A stretch of DNA of 64,000 bases, from the NCBI GenBank assembly GCA_027603065.1, contig JADGJP010000046.1, forward strand, positions 120,743 through 184,742, read 5' to 3'. Below the pieces are notes generated by a model. The model had not been told where the DNA came from and did no database searches. It saw nothing but the letters and a program-made list of their open reading frames with translations. This DNA comes from Geranomyces variabilis (Eukaryota > Chytridiomycota > Chytridiomycetes > Spizellomycetales > Powellomycetaceae). Shown here one piece after another: positions 20,820 through 31,095 of the stretch. Position 1 is the first letter of the stretch, and each line of letters opens with the position of its first letter. Position numbers and translations under genes: made by a program.

Positions 20820-21309
20820 AAGCGCGCGGAGCTGTCGGCACCCCGATGACCCCCGGAACCCTCTTAAGGACGCCAGTTGGCGCACCCTCGAAAACGCGAT
20901 CAATGCTATTGACGATATCAATTGACCTTGCTCTTTAAGAGGCGCACACGACGCGAACGTTTTACTGGGAACCATCCGATTTGCAACTACCACGCGGTGA
21001 GTTTTGCCGCTAGCTCAAATCGCCGGTTATCCATCGAAATCGCAGAGGGTGCGGCCTTGGCGCGTGAGAGCGTCAACGGTTGACATGGACCAGGGTGGTG
21101 ATATCTCCAGCGAAACGGTGCGCGGATGATAAAGTTCTACCCGCTCCAAAATACACTGTTTTCCCTGCCCAAATACACTGTCCTGTACAGTATCGCTTAC
21201 AATGGTGGAAAGTCCACTCCTGTCTCCAGTGCTGCTGCTACTTCAGGAAGAAGGATCTCTCCCTGAAGCATGATAGGGGGGTTGCCAAACCCTCGGGTGG
21301 TTGGGTAAT
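20820..21309. other. Gene-poor stretch with second copy of the 50-bp repeat
   Basis: Contains 20973-21022, the partner of 12675-12724. Just upstream a plus-strand frame reads GAHDANVLLGTIRFATTTR and ends at gtgagt, so this is probably a stray exon. The rest (21023-21309) shows no domain; it is the likely promoter of the endonuclease-kinase gene. Confidence 0.4.
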
Positions 21310-22767
21310 ATGATAGGTCGATGGTACATGGACACTCTACGCCCCGGTGGCTTGCCAGTCCACTTGCGTGTCTTGTTCAACCTTTCCAACCACAAATACT
21401 CGAGTATAAGATTCACAACCATGCAAAGTGTGTACACTCTGATACAGAACTGCCCGCCGTTGCTGCCGCTCAACAAGGATACAGGCTCGCTAAGCTCCAT
21501 AACCACGACCACACCAAAGTACCCGCGCACCGACCTTGACACTCTCGCCACATGGCACACCTTCCCGACAGAAATTGACTCAGTCCGCCATATCCTGCGT
21601 AATTCTATGGTCCCGAGCTCTACAACGCTCGGCCCCTTTGACTTCGGCGCCGACGTCAACGACGAAACGGATGTCCACAGCATTATTCGGCAAGTTATGT
21701 TTGTCTCTCTCAAAAAGTGCTTGTCTAGCCTCGACGTCGTCCAACCAAAATTCACCGTTGCGGCCGGCAACAAGGATGTAGTCGGGCAGCCAGACTCTCT
21801 TTACAAGTCCGGGTCTTCCACAAAACCCAAAATTGTGGTGGAAGTGAAAACAGATTGGGCGTTTCCACAGGTATGTTCAAAATTTTTGATGTTCTGCGGC
21901 GGAGTTGGGTTTTTTCAGCAAGACTGACGCTTTTCCGACCTACCATCGTCCGCCGTTTTAGCTCGGGTGTATTGTAGCAGAATGGCCTGCCGCTCAACGT
22001 AACCCCAAGTCAAAGCTCGCGCGTGTTATTCATCAAGTTTATGGATACATGACCTTCAATCACTTGCGGTATGGGGTCCTCACCAATTACGAGAAAACCT
22101 GGTTTTTACGCCGGGTCGATGTCCCACAAGGAGGGCAGCTCGAAATCAGCGATCCATTCGCGTATTCGTCGACATCGACGCTGTTCCAGGCATGGGTAAC
22201 AATCACACTTCTTGCCGAGAACAACTGGTTCTACAGCTCGCCGACGACCTCACCATGTGCCACCAGTCTTTCCGCACCACCAGCACCAGCACCGACCTCG
22301 GACCCGTACATTTTGCGATCAACCGACTTTTCAGGAATTGAATCACGCAGGGCATCGCTCGCAGCCGAATTGGTGTCGTTGTCCACGGAACGTACTACGG
22401 CACCTCAGTTGCCATGAAGGTTGTCGATGCATCAAAAGAACAATGGGCCAGCGAAGAACTTGACCACGAAGTGTCAGTCTACTCAGCTCTTCGCTCACTG
22501 TCTGGCAGCACAATCCCGCGCGTCATAGCGTATATTGAAGTCCGGGATATGCTGCGAATTCTCGTTTTGGAGGACTGTGGCATCAATCTTCGAGCTTACC
22601 AGAAGCAAGGAGGAAACCTGTCGACCGTCCGGCACTTGTGCAACGTTCGTTTAGCCGAACTTAATGCGTTTGGATACATGCACAATGACGTGAAGGAGGA
22701 GAACTTTATGTTTGACAGTGGATTTGTTCGTCTCATCGATCTGGGTCAAGCTTCGCAAGGTATGTAG
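21310..22767 (+). CDS. PD-(D/E)XK nuclease - protein kinase fusion (Crinkler-RHS-type effector-like)
   Basis: Model: 21310..21870, 21962..22195, 22237..22305, 22351..22767; introns of 91, 41 and 45 bases, phases consistent, 426 residues. The first half ends in a restriction-endonuclease-like core (DVVGQPDSLY, then IVVEVKTDW with the ExK pair). Next is the segment GYMTFNHLRYGVLTN typical of this family. The second half is a compact protein kinase. It has a glycine-loop-like VVVHGTYYGT, the ATP lysine in VAMKVVD, the catalytic loop MHNDVKEENFMF and DLGQAS in place of DFG, so the catalytic residues are kept. This nuclease-plus-kinase order is known from CR effectors and related fungal proteins. 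The start is uncertain. The end is abrupt after the DLG motif; a further exon may begin at 22828, where a TIR element follows. Confidence 0.7.
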
Positions 22768-22862
22768 CGGCAGGACAACCGGCAGCGGTTCATAAATGTT
22801 GGCTAATTTGAAATGCTGCTCGGCAGGGACCGCAAGCGAATCCGTGAACTTCTGACCTCTTA

Positions 22863-22964
22863 CAGCCAGTGGACAAAAGTCGGGGCCCCCCCTCAGAGCC
22901 GCCACCCAGCGCACTCTCTCACAGTCAAAACTTTAGGAGCTCTCCGACTTTTGTCCACCGGCTG
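22863..22964. mobile_element. MITE-like element with 21-bp terminal inverted repeats
   Basis: Left end CAGCCAGTGGACAAAAG.. at 22863-22883 and right end 22944-22964 are inverted copies with one mismatch in 21 bases (sixth base A/G). The whole is 102 bp and has no coding capacity. The left end is preceded by TA, as expected for TA-targeting Tc1/mariner-type transposition; the right side is followed by AT, so the duplication is not perfect. Related solo ends occur at 13685 (three differences) and 62160 (two differences), each also preceded by TA. It lies just after the kinase gene and may have cut its 3' end. Confidence 0.7.
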
Positions 22965-24586
22965 ATGAAGGTGCACTACAATCCCGACAGCGGGGACCGG
23001 GCCATGTCTGCCTACCCAAGGACATGGCAGTGGAGTACGTCTTTCGCGGGGGTGTATGGCACCGCTCGCGCGGCAGGCTTGTTGGCAGTGGGAGGCAAAA
23101 CCGGCACCCGAGGTGCGAATGGAAACGACCTGTCAACATCGGTCGTGACAAGGTCTGAAATGATGGTCCTGGCTCGCGTCACCGGGACCTCGCAAAAATG
23201 AAATGAGGTCCAGGGTGTCCATGACTCGCTGATTCATATCTCTGTGCGCCAAGTGGAAGGTGTGCGGGTGCACAATCTCGGCGTAAAAGATCCGGCCATT
23301 GTCGCGGGATGGCCGCAGTTCTTTAAACGAGATCGACTTGTCAGCCACCAAGTCCGACAAAGATGCCAATCTTTGACAGATCCTCGTCATTGTCACACCA
23401 TCGCGCAACAAGCGAGTTGAGCTCGTAGACTGCTTCGGAGGTAGCGACGAGGTAGTCTTTGTGGCTCCGGAAGGCGTTCACATCGAACTCTGTCATCAGA
23501 AATGGGAGTGCTTCCTGAAAAGCGGCGATCGGGAATCATCGGTGACGGTTGGTATGATAAGCGTCACATTGGCCAAACTGCTTGCGAAGCCGGTTCACAA
23601 ACTGGTCTTCGCTCTTGCGCGCCAGACGTAAGGCCTCAAATCGGCGGCGGCGCCATCGGGTGGTTGCAGCATAGCAGTTTTCAAATGCCAGGCGATGCTG
23701 CACTTGAAATGCCAGCTATTGATTGAAATTGATGGCCTAGCAGAAAAAAAAAATAGAAAAAATAAATAAAAAAAGTTAGTTACCGGTGACTGATGTTGAA
23801 AACGGCACCGCGTCACAGCATCACAGCATCACAGCATCCACCATGCAATCCAGCATCGCGCATCTCAGCATCCGCCGTGCACCTCAACATCTGCATCGCG
23901 CATCGCGCATCACAGCATCCACCATGCAATCCAGCGGCACCGCGTCACAGCATCGCGCATCTCAGAACTACCGCCACTATAACTTACCAGCATTGACTTG
24001 TGCCCTAGCATTGTTGCCTCTAAACTTCCACCACCCGGCGCTGGCAAGTTGCGAAGCCGGTCCTTGTTGCACTCCTTAACACGCTCGCGAGCCTTTGTTT
24101 CCTTCTTCGGCTGCGACGGTCATCGCCGAAAAGTCCAAACGAGTTGATCTGGCCGCAGCATGGCCAGGGAAAGTGTGCGTCATTTCCCACAGTGGCACAA
24201 AACGCGCATCGGGCAGCTTGATACACTTTGAAAGGACGTCGGCCCATAGCTCAGTCTTGACGTGAGATTTGTGCGGAAGGCTTCCTGCACCCCGGACTGG
24301 TGTGGGCAAGTAAGTGGCCACGGCCAGAGCGGACCGGACCATGTCTGCCTACCACAATGGACGTGGCAGTGGAGGTGCGTTTCAATGCAGATGACACGGA
24401 ATGTCCTCCTCCCTGGTCCTCCTCGTTCACTGTCCCAGTGGCTTGTGAGTTCATTTGCGCGACAGTTGCCACGGCAATTGTTCATACCCGCCTGGCTGCC
24501 CTCACCCACACGCAAACGCAACCCGGGCATCCCCGTCGACGCACTCCCGTTCTCCTCCCTCCATCCCCCGCCGTCGCTACCAAACA
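22965..24586. pseudogene. Scattered remnants of unrecognised genes, mostly minus strand
   Basis: Minus-strand exon-like pieces occur near 24060-24250 (KCIKLPDARFVPLWEMTHTF), 23580-23640 (KSEDQFVNRLRKQF), 23400-23510 (FLMTEFDVNAFRSHKDYLV) and 23220-23350 (NGRIFYAEIVHPHTFHLAHR). They cannot be joined without stops or frame changes. A 40-base block is present twice, at about 22996 and 24329 (ATGTCTGCCTACC and GGCAGTGGAG shared). I cannot name the family; this looks like decayed accessory coding DNA next to the endonuclease-kinase gene. Confidence 0.35.
23808..23965. repeat. Irregular CATC/ACAGCATC tandem repeat
   Basis: Runs of CATCACAGCATC alternate with ATCCACCATGCAATCCAGC (twice, near 23836 and 23916) and CATCGCGCATC. 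It begins after an A-rich tract (23740-23775). Low-complexity, no coding logic. Confidence 0.75.
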
Positions 24587-25510
24587 ATGTTCTTTGCAAG
24601 GACCGTCGCAAGGGCCGCTCCCGTCGCCCAGGTTTGCCTTAATGCAAGTATCTTTTCAGGCAGCTCAAAGAAACGCTAAAAGCTTTATTTGCGTTTCCCC
24701 TTCCAGCTTGCCCGCTCGTACGCCACGGCACCCGCCGCCCAGGCCGTCAAAGTGCCGCTCTCCTTGCACGGCATCGAGGGCCGCTACGCCACCGCGCTGT
24801 ACTCTGCCGCTGTGAAGAAAAACCAGCTCGAGGTTGTCGAGCGCGACCTCGCTGCCGTTGCCGCCGCGCTGAAGAAGGACGCCGAACTCAAGTTCAACCT
24901 CGAGTCGCCCATGGTCAACAAGCACCAGAAGAAGGCCCTCGTCGCGAAGTCGTTCAAGGGCATCAATGAGACGACCAAAAACTTTTTTGATGTGCTTGCG
25001 GAGAATGGACGGTTGGACCAGACCAGCAAGGTTCTTGCGTCCTTCACCGAGCTGATGGGCGCGCACCGCAAGGAGGTTTCCGTCACCGTTATTTCCGCCA
25101 AGGTGCGATGGGAGAAAGATGGCGCACGCAAAAATGATGGCCATTTGTGCAGGGCGGGCGCTAATTCAAGGAATTACCTGTGTCGTGTTCCGCACATTGT
25201 AGGAGCTCGACTCGTCCACGTCAAAGAAGCTCCAGGCCATCTTGTCGAAAAGCAACCTGATTGAGAAGGACGCTAAGCTCATCGTGAACAACAAGGTAAA
25301 GAGAAAAGAGGGTGACTCTTTGATCTTTTTTTTTACAAGCGTGCCTTTCGCGAGATACCATGTTAACGAAATACCGTTTTTGCTGACTGAACCTAGATTG
25401 ACGCAAGCATCCTCGGTGGTCTCGTCATCGACTTTGGTGACAAGACTATCGACCTGTCTGTTGCCTCGAAGATCAACAAGCTCAACCGCCTCCTTACAGA
25501 GGCCATCTAG
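24587..25510 (+). CDS. ATP5: F1Fo-ATP synthase subunit 5 (OSCP), mitochondrial
   Basis: Model: 24587..24631, 24707..25102, 25203..25295, 25397..25510; all phase 0 introns, 215 residues. OSCP caps the F1 head and joins it to the peripheral stalk in the inner mitochondrial membrane. Exon 1 plus the start of exon 2 form the targeting presequence (MFFARTVARAAPVAQ then LARSYAT). The N-terminal helical domain shows GIEGRYATALYSAA. The C-terminal part shows the family ending GGLVIDFGDKTIDLSVASKI in a slightly split form across exons 3-4. Length is normal. ATP4, its partner in the same stalk, is 21 kb away. Very confident. Confidence 0.95.
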
Positions 25511-25758
25511 AGAAAAATATTCGCCCTATTGTGGTCACGAGAGTGCGGAAATAATACCTTATGGAGAAATAAAACACATCATCATCACGTTTGCAACCGC
25601 TATCCGCCCCGCGCGAGCTACGAGAGCCTCATTCTGTTCTGACATGCGGATTTTGAAGGATTGTGTATCGGACCGGCGTATCTGTGATCCACCTGGTGAA
25701 ATTAAAGTACAATGCTGTTCTTGGTTTGTTTTGGTTTTACATTGGTGTCTTCCCTTTA

Positions 25759-28103
25759 CTAATATGCATTCTCCTCCGCAACGTCAATATCCGCGCCTGC
25801 CTTGTCCAAAAACGCAATGATCTCGCACACGCGGTCGCGATTCCGCGTTACTTCAGCTTCGTGCGTTTTTTGAATGATTGTTTCGAGGTCCTTTGCTACG
25901 CCCGTAACTAGTGCGTCCTCCTAGAAGGGTTTAAGATGAAAAGGTGCAAGCAGCTGTCAAAAATGATGCACTTTGCGCTGTCGAAAAGTTTGACAATCGC
26001 GCGCTGCCCGCCCGCGCGAGGTTACCTGGTGATCAAATTTCCCCAACCGGTAGTCGTGAGAGCTGTTGATGGCGTTCATGAGGACATCTTTGTCGCTGAT
26101 GATCTATCAAAAAAAAAAAAATGGGCGAGCACGTCAAAACCGAAAACCGCCGCTTGTGGTGTTTTCTCCATTCGACTCACATCTCTTAACTCATCCTCCA
26201 CCTGATCCAACCCCATCCCATCCTTCTCATCCTTCTTCTCCCCACTCAAATCCCCCTTGATGAACCGATCCACAGCCGCCACAACCGCCTCACTCAACCG
26301 CTCATGGAACTCATTCTCGAACTCTCTCAGCCTCGCAAACGCCCCACCGCCCGTCTCGGTAATCGTCGACGACAGCTCCGTGTAGTTGCGTTCGAATTCT
26401 TTGAGCACTTCTTCGAATTGCTCGACGAGGGTCATTTCTTGTGCGATGAGGTGGTCGGAGAGTTGGAGAACGGCGTCGCGGAGGGTGGTGAAGAGAGATT
26501 GGATTTCGGAGGAGGTGTTGGATTGTTGTATTTGGATTATTTGCTAAAAACGAAACGCAAGGAGAGGGACATGAGCGGAAATGAAGCCAGCGGGTTTTGA
26601 GTATCTCTAGCCTGTTCACGGACTCGGCATTTCACTATCTGCCCCGTTACCTTTTTCTTCATCGCATTGAACTTCTTGCACGCCGTCCAAGACTCCGCAT
26701 CAATCTTTCCCTGAGCCTCCTTCAGACATTTCGAAAACATCGCATGCTCGTCCTTCTTCTCTGCCGCGCGCTTGAGCACAAAATGTTTGAGCTCGTTCAC
26801 CACGACCGCGACTTTAGCGCCATACTCATCCGACAGGTCGTGGAACGGGTCGGGGGTGATTATTGGCGCAAAGCGTTGGAAGTCCGGGTCTTCGGCGAAG
26901 AGATTGTGGAACAGGGAGTCTAGGCCGGGGATGTGCGCTGACTAGAAATCACAAAGGGGAAAGAGCCCTGAGGCATCCGTCAGTTCTTATTTTCGCTGTT
27001 TTTCAGGGAACGTCTGCGGCGCTGACCTCATAAAGCTCTGCCTGCTCGCGAGCAGTCTTATCGCTCTCCTTTCGCGCCGCAACAATCTTGTCTTCCTCCT
27101 CCTGCGCAATAATGTCGTCGATATACTGCTCTTTAGCTGCAGCCACCTAAATCCAAGTCAAAAAAAAGCGAATCGTTAAGAACGTCCGGTGCTAAGGTTA
27201 TACAGCCCTGCCCGGTCTTTTTCCGCATTTTTACCGATTCGTCATCAACCAACCGGTAATCCAAATACCGCAACCCGCGAATATGCGCCAGAATATAATT
27301 CCGATAATTAACATGCTTGGCAATCTGGTTGCCTGACAGATTCAACACTCTCAAATTCTCAAACTTGGACAGATAATTGACCTGCCAAAAAGAAAGCGAT
27401 CATGAGCATTCCCCCGAAAATGAAAGCCTGCCTCCCCCGTTTCTTTCTTTCGTCTCGCACCCGCTCACATTTTCCAAGATCGTGAGTTGATTATTTCCCA
27501 AGGACAGCACATTTAGATTCACGAGATCATCCAAGTTTTCCAGCTTTGATATCCGGTTGTTGTACAGCGTTAGGTCCGTCAGCTTAGTCAGGCCTTCCAG
27601 CCCTTCGATTTTTGTGATATTGTTGAACGACAGATCTGAACGGGGGGTATCGAGGTAAAGGAAGAGTGAGCTAAAATGAGAAGCGACAGAGCTGGGGCCT
27701 TTCGTTTCCTTTTTTGCGCTCTTTTTTCTTTACCAACCCAGCCACTGGAGATTCTTCAAGAAACTGATCTTTTCAATCTTTTCAATGATATTGTTATCCA
27801 GCTGCAACTTTGTGAGGTTGCCAAACATCCACAGATTGTCGATTTTAAGAATATCTATTTCATGAAAAAGTGGCAGTCAGGGCCTGCAAATCCCTTTCTC
27901 TCTCTCTGTCCCTCTGTCCTCCAAAGGAACGGCTTCTGCAACACACTTTTATAATCGAGTCTGAGCAGACTTGTGACGTCGACCGGGTCTATTCCCTCGC
28001 GGCGCGCCACGTCCGCGATTTCTGGCGCTACTTGGTCGTTGACGGCTTTGCGTAGGAGGTCTTCATCTATGACTGTTGGTTCTATTGCGTTGTATGTGCT
28101 CAT
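25759..28103 (-). CDS. DRC3: Dynein regulatory complex subunit 3 (LRR protein of the axoneme)
   Basis: Model: complement(25759..25920, 26026..26103, 26181..26543, 26651..26941, 27027..27146, 27235..27381, 27469..27635, 27738..27854, 27947..28103); nine exons in phase, 533 residues, close to animal DRC3. DRC3 is part of the nexin-dynein regulatory complex that links doublet microtubules in motile flagella. The N-terminus [14 protein letters not shown] is family-typical. Leucine-rich repeats follow ([47 protein letters not shown]), capped by [13 protein letters not shown]. The rest is coiled coil ([16 protein letters not shown] and on). Its presence argues for a zoospore-forming fungus, since flagellum genes are lost in non-flagellate fungi. 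Confidence 0.93.
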
Positions 28104-28324
28104 TGCGCTTGCGTGTGTGTGTGCGTGTGTGTTTGTGTGGGGGTTCTTTTTCGATAGCTCCAGGACGAGAGAGAGCGAAACCCAAGCGCTTACGTTTTTC
28201 TCGTGGCTTGTCGTTGCTTGTCTCGACGACTTTTTGACATTTCTCTCCCGCCAGCAATTTGGGCATTTGACATTGCCCCCATCCCTCACCCACCAAAAGG
28301 AGACTGACTATAAACGATCACAAA
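28104..28324. promoter_or_regulatory. Bidirectional promoter, DRC3 / ZPR1-like
   Basis: 221 bases between two divergent start codons. It contains a GTGTGTGC repeat close to the DRC3 start and a pyrimidine-rich part near 28290. No named factor site is assigned. Confidence 0.45.
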
Positions 28325-29221
28325 ATGTCCGACTCTGACTCGCACCACCAACCCGCAAACGCAACCGCAACATCCACAACCGGCACCTCCGAAATGGACA
28401 TCATCATACCCCGCCCGTGTCCATCCTGCCACGCAATGGTAAACGGCAAAGCCTCGTTACTCGAAATCCCCCACTTCAAAGAAGTCGCCCACCTCATCCT
28501 CGACTGCGGGAACTGCGGCACAAAGACCGAAACGTACAAGAGCGGACATCGCGTAGAAGATCACGGGCAAAAAATCACACTGACAGTCGAAAACAAGGCC
28601 GATCTTCGCAGGCGGTTGTTAAAGGTAAAAACAAACAAAAACATGGTTCATCTCCCTTTTTTTCCTTTGCTAATGCATGTACCATCCCCCTACTCCCGCT
28701 TGGAAAAAAAAGGGCGAAAACTGCACAATCGAAATCCCATCACTCGGCCTCGAAATCCCCGCCGCAACGCTCCCCGCCCGCTTCATGCCTCTATCCGATT
28801 TCCTGCACCAAACGCTCACCGACGTGCTCCGCCACGCACAGGCTTCCGGCCACGCCTCGAACCCGGAACTCAAAGCGTTTGTGCAGAAACTGTTGGGATT
28901 CATGGATGGCGACGGGTTACCGGCGACTATGATTTTTGATGATCCGGCGGGGAATACTCATGTTGAGGTAAAAAAAAAAAACAGAGAGCAGAGAGAGGCG
29001 AAAAACGTCTGGGATGACAGAGAGAGAGAGGGAGGGCAATGGGGATTTTTGGGCCGTGGAATACTGATACGCCACGCCCCGCCTTTTCTTTTCGTTTTTT
29101 TTTTTTTTCGCAGAGCTTTTCGGCACCCGAGATCGATTCCACGATCGTAACAGAGCTCTACGAGCGGTCAGCAGAGGCCGAAGCATTGGTGGGGCAGAGC
29201 TACGAGCGTACGCCGATATGA
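28325..29221 (+). CDS. Single-domain ZPR1-type zinc-finger protein
   Basis: Model: 28325..28624, 28713..28967, 29114..29221, phase 0 introns, 220 residues. Normal eukaryotic ZPR1 has two zinc-finger/beta-domain modules and about 450 residues, and acts with the elongation factor eEF1A. This gene has one module, closest to the C-terminal one: CPSC..IPHFKEVAHLIL, CGNCGTKTETYKSG, ITLTVENKADLRRRLLK, CTIEIPSLGLEI, IFDDPAGNTHVE, then a short tail rich in Glu. No N-terminal module is seen upstream within the 221-base promoter. The acceptor at 28712 is weak (A-rich before AG), but the phase and similarity support it. It may be an extra paralogue beside a full ZPR1 elsewhere. Confidence 0.85.
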
Positions 29222-29638
29222 CCAGAACCCATGGGCATAGCATAGCGTTTGCAGATATTGTATATAGCACATGTAGATGGTGGTTTTTTGCTTTTGATAG
29301 CGCAAAGGCGAATGATTCTACAACCGCCGCCCCCTTATCCTAACAATGGCGGCCCATATGCTATTTTGCCAAAAAGAGAAAAAAAAAAGAAAAAAGAAAA
29401 ACAACTAATCCACACCACCACCTATGCCGCTGTTGTCGCAATATCGCCCATCCCTTTGTTTGTCGTGATGCTTCCTAAATCCCTCAACTTTTGTCTCTTA
29501 TTTGCTTCAGTATGGCGCAAAATGGCCGCGGCGACCGCTGTTGAAAAATTCAAGAAACAAGATGGAAAAAGCATGAGCAAAAGTTGAGGTTTTCTCACAA
29601 AACAAGATATGACGCATGCCCCCGGTTTTTTCTCTCAC
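29222..29638. other. Intergenic, convergent 3' ends
   Basis: A 417-base gap between the ends of the ZPR1-like gene and PAB2. It has an AAAAGAAAA-rich tract near 29370-29400 and no coding logic. Confidence 0.6.
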
Positions 29639-30716
29639 TCACCGATACGGCCGTCCGCGGTATCCCGCATGTGCCCCCCGGTAACCTCGGTACCCACCCC
29701 GGAACCCACCACCTCGGTATCCCCCGCGGCCGCCCTTCATTCCAGGAATGTTTGTTCGCTTTGCCACGACCTAAGGGAACAGAGGGTGAGTGTCGGTCCC
29801 CCACAACATCAAGACCCACCCTTTTCTCGATAGCGCCATTACCTTGATAGCTCTTCCTTTGAACAGCGATTCATTCAACACCAGCGCGTTGTTGACGATC
29901 GCTGGGTCTGCGAATTCGACATACGCGTAGCTAGAAACAAAACAAACAAAAATTGACATTAGCATATTTAGCCAAGATCACATTTGTTCTCTCCATTAGA
30001 TGCATTTGTGTACATACCCCTTGGGCTGGCCTGTCCATTTGTCGCACAAAATAGTGACTCTGTTGATGGTACCGCAAGACTGAAAGTGTTGCTGGATTTC
30101 CTCTGGAGTAGAGCTATAGTCCACCTGTAAAGCGAAAACGCGGAGGGCGAGCGAATGGTGCAGTTTCAGTAACAACAAAAAAGGCGTCTCCAACAAGGAA
30201 AATTGCTCTGCTTCTTTGGTGGTGTTCTCACATTTCCGATATAAATCGATCGACTATCTACATCCTCTTTGCTGTCATCGCCAACGCCGTTATGAGCTCC
30301 ACCGTTACTCTTTTCCTCAGCTTCCATTGCCTCTTTTTGCCATCCTGCGAGCTGGTTCGCTTCTGCCTCCATTTCGGCAATGCGTGCCTGCATCGCAAGA
30401 AGTTCCTGGTCGATCTCCTACAAGCGGCAAGGGGCGGGGGATGCGGGTGTTTTAGTTTAGTGTAGTGTAGGGGGGGGGGAGTGAGACGTTCTCTCTCTCA
30501 TCCCGGGCATTGTGAGACAACTTTGCCAATTTCCGTCGAACCCGGGGGGCAACAGTAGAGTAGCACTACGGCAACGGCAGCAGGCAGTGGGAATAGCAGC
30601 ATTTTTTTTACCTGGTCTTCGCCTGTAGCATCGTCGGTTGGAGGAGCAGCAGCGGCTGTGGAAGTAGCAGCGGCGGCGTGGTCGTCGACTTTGGCGTGGT
30701 TTGCCTCCTCCGTCAT
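29639..30716 (-). CDS. PAB2: Nuclear poly(A)-binding protein (Pab2/PABPN1 type)
   Basis: Model: complement(29639..29770, 29843..29930, 30018..30124, 30232..30417, 30612..30716), in phase, 205 residues. PABPN1 binds growing poly(A) tails in the nucleus and supports RNA 3' processing and turnover. Order of parts: an Ala/Thr-rich acidic start; a coiled helix ([20 protein letters not shown]); one RRM with RNP2 [10 protein letters not shown] and RNP1 KGYAYVEF interrupted by an intron; the family-specific tail [11 protein letters not shown]; and an RGG/RGY-rich end ([17 protein letters not shown]), a usual site of arginine methylation. Size and order fit fungal Pab2. Confident. Confidence 0.93.
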
Positions 30717-31095
30717 AGCTGGCGGTGATGTGTAAGAGTGGATGAATGTGAGAGTGGCGAAGGGGAGAAGCCAAAGAGCCTCAGAGGGAGTGGGTGGAGT
30801 GTGCGTATGTAGTTGGGGATGCCCAGGTTGGGATTGTTGGGATGTTGGTTGTCGAGTCTCTTTCTTTCCGTTCGTTTCGTGAGTTCACGTGCATTTCTCA
30901 ACGAAAGGAAGGAGCCTGCGCGTCACTTCCCAACCAACCAACCCACTCTCTCTCTTACTCTCCTACTCTAGCCTCCGCATTCGTCTGTCCACTTAGCTAT
31001 ATAATACTTCCTACTACTCCCGCAAGCCTCTGTCTGCTCTCTCTCCGCCTGTCTCCCCGTCTCCCTGTCTCGTTCCATAGTCCACACTCCTCGAA
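30717..31095. promoter_or_regulatory. Bidirectional promoter, PAB2 / SNX3
   Basis: A 379-base gap between divergent genes. It has CT-rich runs (30945-30975 and 31030-31075) directly upstream of SNX3, a common fungal promoter feature, and TATATAATA near 30999. Confidence 0.45.
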
